The position numbers and the translations under genes were made by a program. Source: Flavobacterium saliperosum (GTDB lineage: Bacteria > Bacteroidota > Bacteroidia > Flavobacteriales > Flavobacteriaceae). Taken from it: a DNA stretch of 64,000 nucleotides. Numbering within the stretch: the stretch's first letter is position 1; the number at the start of each line of letters is the position of its first letter. The DNA is taken from NCBI RefSeq assembly GCF_900100625.1, contig NZ_FMTY01000001.1, positions 124,001 to 188,000 on the forward strand, written 5' to 3'. Shown piece by piece: positions 27,375 to 37,259 of the stretch. Under the pieces are notes generated by a model that did no database searches, was not told the DNA's origin, and saw only the letters and a program-made list of their open reading frames with translations.

Positions 27375-27674
27375 TCACCTTCTTTTGGAGATTTTATTGT
27401 TAGAAATCGTTCGTTGCCGATTGCATTTAAAGCGCCCAATGTCATCAACACGTTTTGCCGAATGCTTGGTTTTACAACTCTCAACCCGTTTCCGCCAGAG
27501 TATGTAACTGCTGAATTTTAATTCTTTCTTCATCAGAGCTTTTACGTCGGCCTCCGATAAGTTAAATTGAAATTGTATGGCGTCAAATGGAGTTCGGTCT
27601 TCCCAAGCCATTTCAATAATTCGGTCTAATTCAGTTTCAGATAAATTAGATTGTTTTTGCTTTGTGAATACCAT
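27375..27674 (-). CDS. DUF2805 / TIGR03643 family protein
   Basis: 99 aa with the family pattern LSETELDRIIEMAWEDRTPF near the N-terminus (about 10-29), FQFNLSEADVKALMKKELK in the middle, then LWRKRVESCKTKH and the basic tail RFKCNRQRTISNN. The length is normal for the family. The protein looks like a small helical HTH-like, basic nucleic-acid binder and is often found beside cryptochromes and DUF2256. A Bacteroidota-type promoter precedes it. Function is unknown. Confidence 0.85.
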   Translation of the reverse strand: MVFTKQKQSNLSETELDRIIEMAWEDRTPFDAIQFQFNLSEADVKALMKKELKFSSYILWRKRVESCKTKHSAKRVDDIGRFKCNRQRTISNNKISKRR

Positions 27675-27709
27675 ATTGTACTGTTTAACATTTTACATAA
27701 ATAATTAAA

Positions 27710-27739
27710 CAAATTTACTGAATTTTTAACTACAACAAA
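27710..27739 (-). promoter_or_regulatory. Promoter of the DUF2805-photolyase cluster
   Basis: Minus strand TTTG (27736-27739), 18-nt spacer, TAAATTTG (27710-27717): a textbook Bacteroidota -33/-7 pair. The DUF2805 ATG is about 36 nt downstream. Confidence 0.6.
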
Positions 27740-28017
27740 TAAAATGTAAACTTATTCGATGTGCTTGAATTACTATGGGATGCTACTCAGGAATCAAAAC
27801 CCTATTTTCAGCAAATAAAGTACAGAACAAGATTCATCGATAAAAAAGTCAAACATCTAAGCCGCTTATTCATCAAATTCTCATTATTCAGACTGCAATC
27901 AAAAATAAATTCTCTTTTTTTTATTAGATAGTGTTGCATTAAATTAGTAGATTTATACTGCTTATTGCTTGGTTAATGTAGTATTAATACTGATTTTCAA
28001 TTGGAAACTACCGGCTT
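27740..28017. other. Intergenic region between divergent genes
   Basis: About 280 nt of AT-rich sequence between the divergent DUF2805 and transporter genes (343 nt counting the DUF2805 promoter). I see no coding frame, repeat or strong hairpin. Confidence 0.5.
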
Positions 28018-29091
28018 ATGACTATTAACAACGCCTCCGTTTTTCAAAAAATTCTGCTCCTTTTTTTAGTGGTTGCAGGTTTATACTACGCCAAGCCTTT
28101 TCTGATGCCTCTGTTGATAGGCGGGATTTTGACAACTCTCTTTTTACCCTTGTGTAACTGGCTGGAAAAAAAGAAACTTTCAAAAGGATTATCCGTTTTT
28201 TTATGCCTTTTGCTATTACTTGCAATCATTGCCGGCTTTGTATCGCTATTGTCCTGGAAAGTTTCCGAAGTCATTACCGACATTGCGCTTATAAAGCAAA
28301 AAATCATTGAAGCGGGCGGTCACCTTCAGGACTACATATTCAATCATCTGGACATAACAATTGAAGAACAGGTGAAAATACTGAAAAGTGAACAACCATC
28401 GTATACGAGTATAGTGCAAATGGTAGTGGGTTCACTTACCTATTTCGTAACCAGTTTCGTACTGATATTAGTTTATTTCCTGTTCCTGCTGTATTATCGT
28501 GCGCACATTAAAAACTTTATTCTGAAACTGGCAGTGCCCACACAACGAAAAGAATTGGAAAAAGTGATTTACAGTGCTTCCCACATATCCCAGCAATATC
28601 TGGTCGGACTTTCCAAAATGATTATGTGTTTATGGATAATGTATGGTGTGGGCTTCAGTCTGATTGGTGTAAAAAACGCCATTTTCTTTGCCATCCTCTG
28701 CGGCGTACTGGAAATCATACCCTTCGTAGGAAACATAACGGGAACCACACTCACGGTTTTGGTAACAGCCTTACATGGTGCAAGCTTCCCATTATTAGGA
28801 GGTATCGTACTTATTTATGCTGTGATTCAATTCATTCAAGGATTTATTCTGGAACCGATAATAGTTGGTCCTCAGGTAAAAATCAATTCCCTTTTTACCA
28901 TAATTGTGCTTGTTTTGGGAGAATTAATCTGGGGAATACCCGGAATAATCCTCGCCATCCCGATTACCGCCATAGTTAAAATCGTATGTGATCATATAGA
29001 AACACTTAAACCGTATGGCTTCTTAATCGGCGAAACAGAATCAAAGCACACGGGATTCATTGAAAAGATAAAAATCCACTTTAAGAAATGA
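28018..29091 (+). CDS. AI-2E family transporter (PerM/YdiK-like)
   Basis: 357 aa integral membrane protein with about eight hydrophobic segments, including pairs at residues 10-45 and 58-80, and a large cluster at 190-330. The C-terminal IIVGPQVKINSLFTIIVLVLGELIWGIPGIILAIP region is the conserved signature of the AI-2E/PerM superfamily. Members include the AI-2 exporter TqsA and Na+/H+ antiporter-like proteins; substrate cannot be deduced here. Single gene with no close partner on the same strand. Confidence 0.88.
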   Translation: MTINNASVFQKILLLFLVVAGLYYAKPFLMPLLIGGILTTLFLPLCNWLEKKKLSKGLSVFLCLLLLLAIIAGFVSLLSWKVSEVITDIALIKQKIIEAGGHLQDYIFNHLDITIEEQVKILKSEQPSYTSIVQMVVGSLTYFVTSFVLILVYFLFLLYYRAHIKNFILKLAVPTQRKELEKVIYSASHISQQYLVGLSKMIMCLWIMYGVGFSLIGVKNAIFFAILCGVLEIIPFVGNITGTTLTVLVTALHGASFPLLGGIVLIYAVIQFIQGFILEPIIVGPQVKINSLFTIIVLVLGELIWGIPGIILAIPITAIVKIVCDHIETLKPYGFLIGETESKHTGFIEKIKIHFKK

Positions 29092-29154
29092 GACTAAAGA
29101 CCAGAAATGCAGTTTCACTTTCACAAAGAAAAACCAAATTCCTGATTGTTTTTT

Positions 29155-29268
29155 TTATCTGAAATCTTCATAAAATTCAAAATTTTCTTCAACTGAAATA
29201 TTCTCCTCCGGCAAATCGGTTCCGAAAAAACTATTTAAGTAGTTCATCGAAAGTTGAAACCAATTCAT
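29155..29268 (-). CDS. Possible 37-aa acidic peptide
   Basis: A short frame reads MNWFQLSMNYLNSFFGTD, then LPEENISVEENFEFYEDFR to a stop. The acidic, coding-like composition stands out in an otherwise empty 447-nt gap. There is a stop 9 nt before the ATG and no neighbour on this strand. It could be a small gene, a gene remnant or chance. Confidence 0.25.
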   Translation of the reverse strand: MNWFQLSMNYLNSFFGTDLPEENISVEENFEFYEDFR

Positions 29269-29538
29269 CGAAAACTCTTACACACTTTAGCGAACTAAAT
29301 TATAAATAATTAGCTTTAAACAAGTTAATTCAAAATCAACATCGATATAAGGTAAAGACTACTCCCGGAATGTATTGAATTTTATTTCATAATTCTTCAT
29401 TAAAGAGGGTGGTTTCAATTTGAATTAAATGCCCTTAATTCAAAATAACGGTCTTTATCTAACCTACTTTATCCAAAGGTTTTTTTCTGGATTAATCAAA
29501 TAATGAAAAACTTATTTGTTTAATTAAAATATCACATT
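29269..29538. other. Intergenic region upstream of the adhesin
   Basis: AT-rich leader with no convincing frame. The last 80 nt (after CTACTTTATCC) are probably the adhesin promoter and leader, but no clear TAnnTTTG box is seen. Confidence 0.4.
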
Positions 29539-32500
29539 ATGAAAAAAAGTTACCTTTTGGGAATCTTATTATTGTTGTATTCACTTTTCGGATTTAGTCA
29601 GGATTGCGTCACACAGGCAACACTTTCAAATGATGTTGCCCTATGTTTCGGAGAAAGTACAACCATTACCTTAGCGAATAGTGATCCACTTATAACCTAT
29701 CAGTTAAGAGACGGTGCGACAGATATTGGCGCCCCGGTTTCGGGAAACGGAGGAAACCTTGTATTCAATGTTACTCCTGGGTCAACCACAACGTATAGTG
29801 TCTATGCCGTTACTTGTGCTTTTACATACAACGACACCGTTACCGTTACCGTGAACCCCATTCCGAATGCGGTTGCTTCAACCGGATCGCAAGCAAGCTG
29901 CTCGGGAAATCCTATCACTGCCATTACCTTTTCAGGAAGTGTGGCCGGCGCTGTTTACAACTGGACCAGAAACAATACCGTTAACGTTACCGGAATTGCG
30001 GCTAGCGGAAGCGGTACCATTAGCGGCACATTAACAAATACAACCGCTTTGCCTGTTTTAGTGACCTTTACCATTACACCTACCGCTAACGGATGCGACG
30101 GAACTCCGATAACAGCAACAGTAACCGTTAACCCTACCCCTATTGTCAACGCAACAAACCCAACACAAATAAGATGTTCAGGAGCGGCAATGGCCACAAT
30201 GGTACTCTCGGGAACAACACCTGGATCCACGTTCAATTGGTCAAGAGATAATACTGTCGATGTAACCGGAATCGCAAACAGCGGCAGTGGCAACATCAGT
30301 GGCACTTTAGTCAATACCACCAACAGTCCTGTAATAGTAACATTCACCATTACTCCGACAGCAAATGGTTGCGACGGAAGCCCGATATTCACTACAGTTA
30401 CAGTGAATCCTACTCCGGATGTTACTGCCACCAATTCCAGTCAGACCATCTGTTCCGGTGAATCCATTGCTACAATGACACTTTCAGGAAATGTAGTAGG
30501 AACAGTTTTCAACTGGACCAGAAACAATACCGTTAACGTTACCGGAATTTCGGCGAGCGGAAGCGGTAACATAAGCGGCGTATTAACAAATACAACCGCT
30601 TCACCGGTATTGGTGACTTTTACCCTTACACCAACTGCCAACGGATGCAATGGCACACCAGTAACCGCAACCGTGCTTGTAAATCCTATTCCGATTGTCA
30701 ACGCAACAAATCCAACACAAATAAGATGTTCCGGAGCGGCAATGGCCACAATGGTACTCTCGGGAACAACTCCAGGATCCACGTTCAATTGGTCAAGGGA
30801 TAATACTGTGGATGTGACCGGAATCGCAAACAGTGGCAGCGGGAACATCAGCGGCGCTTTAGTCAACACGACCAACAGTCCTGTAACTGTAACATTCACT
30901 ATCACCCCGACGGCGAATGGCTGTGACGGAAACCCGATTTACACTTCGGTGACTGTGAATCCTACTCCGGATGTTACTGTCACCAATTCGAGTCAGACCA
31001 TCTGTTCCGGTGAATCCATTGCAACCATAGCATTTTCCGGAAATGTAGCAGGAACAGTTTTCAATTGGACCAGAAATAATTTGGCTAATGTAAATGGAAT
31101 TCCTCTTAGTGGCAGCGGAGATATTTCCGGGACTTTAACCAATACCAATGCTGTCCCAAGAACCATCACTTTTACAATTACGCCAACAGCCAATGGTTGT
31201 AACGGCACTCCAATAACTGCAACCGTAATAATCAATCCGATTCCGATTGCTTCTTCTTCATTACCAAATCAAACAAGATGTTCAGGAGTTGCCATAGGAA
31301 GCTTTGGCATAACCAGTAACGTAACAGGAACAACTTACCAATGGATCAGAGATAATATTGTTGATGTAACAGGAATCGGATCGTCCGGTACCGGAACGAT
31401 AACCGGAACATTAACCAATAACACCAATGATCCTCAAACTGTGAATTTTACGGTGACTCCAACAGCAAATAACTGTCAAGGCTCGCCAATCACAGTATCA
31501 GTATTGGTTAATCCGACTCCGAATGTCGTTGCAACACCGGCATCCCAAACCATCTGCTCGGGTGGTACAATTACAGACATAATCCTTTCCGGAAATGTCA
31601 CTGGGACAACGTACACCTGGACAAGAACAGAAACAATCGATATAACCGGAATACCCGCCAGCGGTAGTGGCGACATAAGTGGCATACTTACAAATAACAC
31701 CAACAGTATTCAGACCACTGTGTTTACAATCAGACCCAATGCAAACGGATGTAATGGCCCTACAATAACAGCTTCGATAACCGTTAATCCTACGCCAACT
31801 GTTGCCACTGTAAACACATCCCAAACCGTTTGTTCAGGTAGTCCCATCACTGCAATATCCTTCACAGGTACTGTACTTGGCACCACTTACAATTGGACAA
31901 GAAACAACACAACGACAATTACAGGATTGGAAAACGGAGCAGGAAACATTACAGGAATCCTTACAAATACAACCACAACACAACAAACGGCCACTTTCAC
32001 AATTACTCCGATTGCTAACGGATGTCCGGGTACTCCTATAACAGCAACCGTTATAGTTGAACCGCTTTCTTTGGGAGGATCGGTTACCGTTTCGCAACCC
32101 AATATTACACCCACTGTCAACACAGCCACTTCCTGTCATGTGGCAAACGGAACACTCTATCTAAGTGGTCATAGAGGCGCTGTTGTCAGATGGGAATATT
32201 CCACAACAGGAGGAATCTCTTGGTTGGCTATTGCTAACACTACTAACACCCACACATACAGCAACATAACACAATCCACCATTTTTAGAGCCGTGGTACA
32301 AAACAGCCCGTGTGCAATTGCATTTTCTACCTCAACGATGATTAATGTAATTCCTAACATCAGGCCAACACCGGTAACAGCGATTCCTTCAACAATTTGT
32401 AACGGAGACTCCGCGGTATTATCATCACAAAGCGGGTATGCAACCAGTTCTACGTTAGCCACGGGAGGAACTTTCAGTAACTCCAACCCTACCGGATGGC

Positions 32501-35478
32501 TAGTTAACGGATGCGGAAATTGTTTAAATGCGGGAGCCAGCAACACCAATCCGGGACATTGGCAACTGAGTGCCACCAATGGCGGAACGTATTCGGGCAT
32601 TAATTACACCTCATCGGGTAAATTTGCCATCGCAAACGGGGATTTCAATTCCTACTTATACACACCAATTTTCAATACTTTTGGTTTAACTACCGCGACA
32701 TTAAGTTTCACGCACGCTTATAACTTTTTGGCGGGATCAAGCGGTTACATACAGATTTCGGTAAACGGTGGTGCCTATGCTACGATAGCAACTTTTGCAG
32801 GACCAAGTACTTTAGGACCTTATAATGGTTTTGCTCCTGGAAGTGTGGATTTAAGTCCTTATTTAGGGCAACCAAATCTGAGAATTCGCTTCTTCTATGA
32901 TGGAGTGGTTGGTAGCTCTTGGGCTGTGGATAATATCCAAATCCCGGATGCACCGCTAAACCTAAGTACCCAATGGGTAGATGCCGTAACTGGTGTTGTG
33001 ATCAGCAACAGTGCTACCATGACCGTAACTCCAACAGAAACCACAACCTATGCCGTAACGTCATTCTTAAATGGTTGTAATAGTTTTGGAACCGACGGAA
33101 CCGCTTATGTAACGGTTACCGTGAATCCAAGACCAACGGCAAGGATTAGTCAGGACCAGGTGGTATGCATGGGCGAAACTGCCACTTTCAATGTAGCATT
33201 AACAGGAAGAGGTCCTTGGAGAATAACATATACCAATGGTGTTACATCAACAACGGTAAGCAATATCCTTACCAATCCTTACACATTTAGCGTCCCGAAT
33301 ATGACAACAAGTAGAACATACACATTAACGGCTTTAAATGATGTACGATGTACTGCGATTGGAAGTGACATATCCGGTTCTGCCACTGTTACAGTCCTGA
33401 ATGGCACGCAAGGACTTTGGACAGGTTTGGTAAGCAACGATTGGTTTGACTGTAAGAATTGGGCCGGTGGTCTGCCTTCTGCAACCATTGATGCTCAAAT
33501 TCCAACCGGACTAACAACCATGCCGATTATCGATCCGTCAAGTCCTTTTGCTGCGGCATACAGCTATATTGCTACCGCCAGAGACGTAATTATAAGTCCG
33601 GGAGCATCAATAACAATGACAGCCAATTCCAACTTACACGTAAAAAGAGATTGGAGAAACAGCGGGAATTTTATTCCGGGAACCGGAACAGTTACCTTTA
33701 ATGGTGCAACAAACAATCAAATACAATTGATTAACTCCGGAATTAAGCTAAACGAAGGTTTTTACAATCTGACCCTCAACGGTACCAATGGTGCCAGAGG
33801 TGTTAGCGTAGCTGACGGATTTGAGTTGACGGTTGCCAACAATCTTTTACTGACAAGCGGTGATTTACGATTAACCGGAGAAGCACAGCTGGTTCAAAAT
33901 GGAGCCGGACCAAACCCTCCGGGCGGAACCGGAAAATTATTACGGGATCAGCAGGGAACAAAAAGCAGTTTCCATTACAATTATTGGTCATCGCCGGTTA
34001 GTGCAGACAATCTGAGTTATACGATTGGCAGTGTCCTGAAAGACGGGACCAATGCCGTTGCCAGTCCGTTCAATCCGGGTGTGATAAGTTTCGGAGACGG
34101 ATATAACTATTCTGACGGTGCACTTACAAGTCCAATTAAAATAAGCAATCGCTGGTTGTACAAATATACCCAGATCAGCACCAGTTACTGGTCCTGGCAA
34201 GCTATTGGGAATACCGGAAGCGTTAAAGTCGGAGAAGGTTTTACGATGAAAGGCGTCACCGGTTTAGAACCAAGTACAAATTATCAGAATTATGTATTTA
34301 CTGGAAAACCAAATAATGGCGACATCAATTTAACCATGGCAATGAACCAATTGTACTTGATTGGAAATCCGTATCCTTCCGCTTTGGATGCTAATGCTTT
34401 CATAACGGATAATGTACTGGATGATGGCAGTCCAATGTCAAATGTTTTTAACGGAGCGCTTTATTTTTGGGATCATTTCGGAGGAAACACCCATTATTTA
34501 AACCAATACATCGGAGGTTATGCCACTTACAATTTGATGGGAGGCGTTGTAGCTATCTCAAACGACCCTTTGATAAATAATAATAATACCACCGGAACAA
34601 AAGTCCCACAACGATACATCCCTGTCGCACAAGGATTTTTCATCAGAACGGATATTGCCGGTGCTACAGGTCTATCCAATCCAATTACCGGGGGAACCGT
34701 AAAATTCCGAAACAGTCAACGGGCTTTTAAAACAGAGTCTCCTGCCGAATCCGTGTTCTTCAAATCCGCCAACAGTACGGTGTCCCAAGATAGCGACAAC
34801 CGACAAAAAATCAGATTGGGTTTTGAAGCCGCATCGGGATTACGCAGACAACTTTTAGTGGGAGTCGACACCAATACCTCCAATCAGTTTGATATCGGGT
34901 ACGATGCCCCAATGATTGATGTGAATCAGGACGATATGTATTGGAGTATCAGCAACGGAAAATTCGTAATTCAGGGAGTTCCCAATTTTAATATCGCACA
35001 AATCATTCCGTTAGGAGTTAAAGTCACTACGGCCGGCACTTCCAAAATAAAAATTGATGCTTTGGAAAACATACCGGCTTCGACCGACATTTATCTGTTT
35101 GACAACACGACCGGAATGTATCATGACCTCAAAAATCAGGATTTCTTAGCTGATTTGCCGATTGGCGAATACAACGACCGTTTCTCATTGCGTTTCACTA
35201 CAGAAACCTTAAGCAACGACGAAATCATTTTGAATAACGGAATTATGGTCTTCACCGACAGTAATCACATCCTGAACATTAAAAACTCTATTTCGGATGT
35301 TCGCGTTGAGTCCGTTGCTTTATATAATATTTTAGGACAATCCGTTGCTAAATGGGACGTTTCGAATGAAGAACAACAAAACATCAAAATTCCTGTGGAA
35401 CACATCCGTTCCGGAACCTATATCGTAAAAATCAAAACAACCGATGGTGCACTCAGCAAAAAAGTAATCATCCGATAA
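29539..35478 (+). CDS. Giant secreted repeat protein with type IX sorting domain
   Basis: 1979 aa. Signal peptide at 1-21 (MKKSYLLGILLLLYSLFGFSQ). Residues about 107-853 contain eight PKD-like units of about 92-97 aa, each opening with a xQxxCSG motif and carrying NWTRxNTxxVTGI and TFTITPTANGC. Further Ig-like and jelly-roll-like regions follow (a ligand-binding-like segment near 985-1135), then a long C-terminal module. The last about 75 residues (VESVALYNILGQSV, IRSGTYIVKIKT, KKVIIR) are a type A C-terminal domain that directs secretion through the type IX system and attachment to the cell surface. Likely an adhesin or matrix protein; a single gene closed by a terminator. Confidence 0.9.
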   Translation: MKKSYLLGILLLLYSLFGFSQDCVTQATLSNDVALCFGESTTITLANSDPLITYQLRDGATDIGAPVSGNGGNLVFNVTPGSTTTYSVYAVTCAFTYNDTVTVTVNPIPNAVASTGSQASCSGNPITAITFSGSVAGAVYNWTRNNTVNVTGIAASGSGTISGTLTNTTALPVLVTFTITPTANGCDGTPITATVTVNPTPIVNATNPTQIRCSGAAMATMVLSGTTPGSTFNWSRDNTVDVTGIANSGSGNISGTLVNTTNSPVIVTFTITPTANGCDGSPIFTTVTVNPTPDVTATNSSQTICSGESIATMTLSGNVVGTVFNWTRNNTVNVTGISASGSGNISGVLTNTTASPVLVTFTLTPTANGCNGTPVTATVLVNPIPIVNATNPTQIRCSGAAMATMVLSGTTPGSTFNWSRDNTVDVTGIANSGSGNISGALVNTTNSPVTVTFTITPTANGCDGNPIYTSVTVNPTPDVTVTNSSQTICSGESIATIAFSGNVAGTVFNWTRNNLANVNGIPLSGSGDISGTLTNTNAVPRTITFTITPTANGCNGTPITATVIINPIPIASSSLPNQTRCSGVAIGSFGITSNVTGTTYQWIRDNIVDVTGIGSSGTGTITGTLTNNTNDPQTVNFTVTPTANNCQGSPITVSVLVNPTPNVVATPASQTICSGGTITDIILSGNVTGTTYTWTRTETIDITGIPASGSGDISGILTNNTNSIQTTVFTIRPNANGCNGPTITASITVNPTPTVATVNTSQTVCSGSPITAISFTGTVLGTTYNWTRNNTTTITGLENGAGNITGILTNTTTTQQTATFTITPIANGCPGTPITATVIVEPLSLGGSVTVSQPNITPTVNTATSCHVANGTLYLSGHRGAVVRWEYSTTGGISWLAIANTTNTHTYSNITQSTIFRAVVQNSPCAIAFSTSTMINVIPNIRPTPVTAIPSTICNGDSAVLSSQSGYATSSTLATGGTFSNSNPTGWLVNGCGNCLNAGASNTNPGHWQLSATNGGTYSGINYTSSGKFAIANGDFNSYLYTPIFNTFGLTTATLSFTHAYNFLAGSSGYIQISVNGGAYATIATFAGPSTLGPYNGFAPGSVDLSPYLGQPNLRIRFFYDGVVGSSWAVDNIQIPDAPLNLSTQWVDAVTGVVISNSATMTVTPTETTTYAVTSFLNGCNSFGTDGTAYVTVTVNPRPTARISQDQVVCMGETATFNVALTGRGPWRITYTNGVTSTTVSNILTNPYTFSVPNMTTSRTYTLTALNDVRCTAIGSDISGSATVTVLNGTQGLWTGLVSNDWFDCKNWAGGLPSATIDAQIPTGLTTMPIIDPSSPFAAAYSYIATARDVIISPGASITMTANSNLHVKRDWRNSGNFIPGTGTVTFNGATNNQIQLINSGIKLNEGFYNLTLNGTNGARGVSVADGFELTVANNLLLTSGDLRLTGEAQLVQNGAGPNPPGGTGKLLRDQQGTKSSFHYNYWSSPVSADNLSYTIGSVLKDGTNAVASPFNPGVISFGDGYNYSDGALTSPIKISNRWLYKYTQISTSYWSWQAIGNTGSVKVGEGFTMKGVTGLEPSTNYQNYVFTGKPNNGDINLTMAMNQLYLIGNPYPSALDANAFITDNVLDDGSPMSNVFNGALYFWDHFGGNTHYLNQYIGGYATYNLMGGVVAISNDPLINNNNTTGTKVPQRYIPVAQGFFIRTDIAGATGLSNPITGGTVKFRNSQRAFKTESPAESVFFKSANSTVSQDSDNRQKIRLGFEAASGLRRQLLVGVDTNTSNQFDIGYDAPMIDVNQDDMYWSISNGKFVIQGVPNFNIAQIIPLGVKVTTAGTSKIKIDALENIPASTDIYLFDNTTGMYHDLKNQDFLADLPIGEYNDRFSLRFTTETLSNDEIILNNGIMVFTDSNHILNIKNSISDVRVESVALYNILGQSVAKWDVSNEEQQNIKIPVEHIRSGTYIVKIKTTDGALSKKVIIR
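30142..30421 (+). repeat. Adhesin repeat unit 2, recently duplicated
   Basis: This unit is nearly identical at the nucleotide level to 30694-30973, 552 nt (184 codons, two repeat units) downstream. Most differences are synonymous, which indicates recent in-frame duplication of a two-unit block or gene conversion. Confidence 0.8.
30694..30973 (+). repeat. Adhesin repeat unit 4, copy of unit 2
   Basis: Partner of the repeat at 30142-30421; the surrounding units 3 and 5 (both with VTxTNSSQTICSGESI) are also similar to each other, so a two-unit block appears to be the unit of expansion. Confidence 0.8.
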
Positions 35479-35481
35479 AAC

Positions 35482-35509
35482 AAAAGCCTCGATTTTTCGG
35501 GGCTTTTTT
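35482..35509 (+). terminator. Rho-independent terminator after the adhesin
   Basis: AAAAGCCTCGA-TTTTT-CGGGGCTTTTTT immediately after the stop codon. Confidence 0.8.
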
Positions 35510-35549
35510 ATAAACAAATCTTTCCAAAAAGCATTTAAAACAAAAAAGG

Positions 35550-35557
35550 TAACTTTG
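35550..35557 (+). promoter_or_regulatory. -7 promoter box of the hydrolase gene
   Basis: TAACTTTG is an exact TAnnTTTG match 21 nt before ATG 35579. It overlaps the TTG at 35555, which rules that TTG out as the translation start. Confidence 0.6.
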
Positions 35558-35578
35558 CAGCGCAACAAATTCAAAGCA

Positions 35579-36277
35579 ATGACATTTCGTTTCTTATTTC
35601 TATTACTATTCTTTTCCTTAAATACAGCCTTCGCACAATTAAAAACTATAGTCGGAAAAACCGAGTATCCGTTTTGGATCAATGTTCCCGAAACCGAGAA
35701 AACCGAGAAACAACCCGTACTGATTTTCCTCCACGGAAAAAGTCTTTCCGGAACCGACATCAACCGGGTAAAGCGTTACGGCGTTTTGCGTGCCATGGGA
35801 AAAGGACGAAAAATCCCTGCGATTGTGGTTGCCCCTCAATTGGCAAAAGGATCTTGGAATCCGGATAAAGTATTGGAACTTTTAGAATACGTACAGAAAA
35901 ATTACAACACCGACTTGTCAAGAGTGTATGTCTGCGGAATGAGTCTTGGCTCTTACGGTACCTTGCACTTCGCCGGAAAACACGCCGATAAAATCACCGC
36001 AGCCGTTGCCATTTGTGGTGGCGGAAATGTAAACGATGGTTGTAAATTGGCAACTATTCCATTATGGATTCAGCATGGGGATAAGGATTTCATTGTACGG
36101 ATGTCGGAATCGAAAAAAGTGGTGGATGCCATTAAAAAATGCAATCCTGATGCCGATGTAACCTTCACGGTAATTCCGGGTGGCAATCACGGCAATGTGG
36201 AGCGTTTGTTTCACGAAGATGCTTTGTACGACTGGTTGTTCAAACAAAAGAAAACACAAACCGAAAACGATTTTTAA
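35579..36277 (+). CDS. Exported alpha/beta hydrolase (esterase/peptidase-like)
   Basis: 232 aa from ATG 35579. It starts with a Sec signal peptide (MTFRFLFLLLFFSLNTAFAQ). The alpha/beta-hydrolase features are the oxyanion-loop segment IFLHGKS (about 53-59), the nucleophile elbow GMSLGS (Ser at about 122), a likely acid Asp in HGDKDFIV and a terminal His in GGNHGNV. It resembles the PHB-depolymerase/dienelactone-type esterases found in Bacteroidota. Substrate unknown; it is exported to the periplasm or beyond. The dus gene follows 12 nt later, so the two may be co-transcribed. Confidence 0.82.
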   Translation: MTFRFLFLLLFFSLNTAFAQLKTIVGKTEYPFWINVPETEKTEKQPVLIFLHGKSLSGTDINRVKRYGVLRAMGKGRKIPAIVVAPQLAKGSWNPDKVLELLEYVQKNYNTDLSRVYVCGMSLGSYGTLHFAGKHADKITAAVAICGGGNVNDGCKLATIPLWIQHGDKDFIVRMSESKKVVDAIKKCNPDADVTFTVIPGGNHGNVERLFHEDALYDWLFKQKKTQTENDF

Positions 36278-36289
36278 ATTTCCTTATCA

Positions 36290-37240
36290 ATGACGAATAC
36301 CACTTTATTATCTTCCCCATTACAAGGATTTACCGATTTTCGTTTCCGAAATGCTTTCCATAAATATTTTGGAGGTATCGATACCTTCTATTCGCCTTAT
36401 ATAAAACTTAACGGAAAATTAGTCGTAAAAGGTTCTTATGAACGCGACATTCTTCCGGAGAACAATACTACGTTGCAGGTCATTCCGCAAATCATTACCA
36501 ATGATGCCGAAGAATTTTTATTTGTGGCCAACTATGTAAAACAATTGGGTTATAACGAACTCAACTGGAATTTGGGTTGTCCTTATCCGATGGTTGCCAA
36601 ATGCGGCATGGGTTCGGGTTTGATCAGTAACACCGAGCGAATCGATCATATCTTAGAACGTGTTCACAATGAAACCGACATTATCGTTTCGATGAAAATG
36701 CGTATGGGCTATGAAAACCCTACCGAAATATTAGACGTGTTTCCGATTTTGGAAAAATACCCCATAAAAAACATCGCCATTCACGCCCGCATCGGGAAAC
36801 AATTGTACAAAGGCGGTGTGGATTTGGATTCGTTTCAAAGATGTTTAGACGTTTCGAAACACAAATTGTACTATAATGGCGACATTACTTCGGTAGCCAA
36901 ATTTAAAATGCTTCAGGAACGCTTTCCATCGATTGATCATTTCATGATTGGCCGGGGTTTGATTGCCGATCCGTTTTTACCGAGTATGATTAAAAACGAC
37001 ACGACCGACTACCCTAAAAACCGGTTTGAAATTTTCGAGGAATTTCACGAAACGATTTACCGTGAGTATGATGCCTATTTGCAAGGACCAACACCGATAC
37101 GAATGAAAATGCTTGGGTTTTGGGAATACTTCTCGGAATCGTTTTCCAACCCGCAAAAGACATTGAAAAAGATTAAGAAAGCCGGCAACAGCAAACATTA
37201 CGAAGAAGCGGTTAAAGAGATTTTTAAGTCGGAGAAATAA
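36290..37240 (+). CDS. tRNA-dihydrouridine synthase family protein
   Basis: 316 aa FMN-dependent TIM barrel. Landmarks are SPLQGFTDFRFRNAF at the N-terminus, NWNLGCPYPMVAKCGMGSGL (about 91-110, with the catalytic Cys), VSMKMRMGY and IAIHARIGKQLYKG, then YNGDITS and MIGRGLIADP, the phosphate-binding end. It reduces specific uridines in the D-loop of tRNA using NADPH. The exact Dus class is not resolvable by eye. It lies 12 nt after the hydrolase gene. Confidence 0.9.
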   Translation: MTNTTLLSSPLQGFTDFRFRNAFHKYFGGIDTFYSPYIKLNGKLVVKGSYERDILPENNTTLQVIPQIITNDAEEFLFVANYVKQLGYNELNWNLGCPYPMVAKCGMGSGLISNTERIDHILERVHNETDIIVSMKMRMGYENPTEILDVFPILEKYPIKNIAIHARIGKQLYKGGVDLDSFQRCLDVSKHKLYYNGDITSVAKFKMLQERFPSIDHFMIGRGLIADPFLPSMIKNDTTDYPKNRFEIFEEFHETIYREYDAYLQGPTPIRMKMLGFWEYFSESFSNPQKTLKKIKKAGNSKHYEEAVKEIFKSEK

Positions 37241-37259
37241 CCGGTATTATTCAGTCTTT

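Noticed and set aside
30128..32060. Regular repeats as a possible CRISPR array
   Set aside because: Unit length of about 280 nt, in-frame coding and no unique spacers; these are protein domains.
29955..32600. Several long antisense frames inside the adhesin
   Set aside because: They mirror the Thr/Val/Asn-rich repeats in another frame and have repeat-derived low-complexity composition.
35555..35578. TTG at 35555 as the start of the exported hydrolase
   Set aside because: It overlaps the TAACTTTG promoter box; ATG 35579 gives a clean signal peptide.
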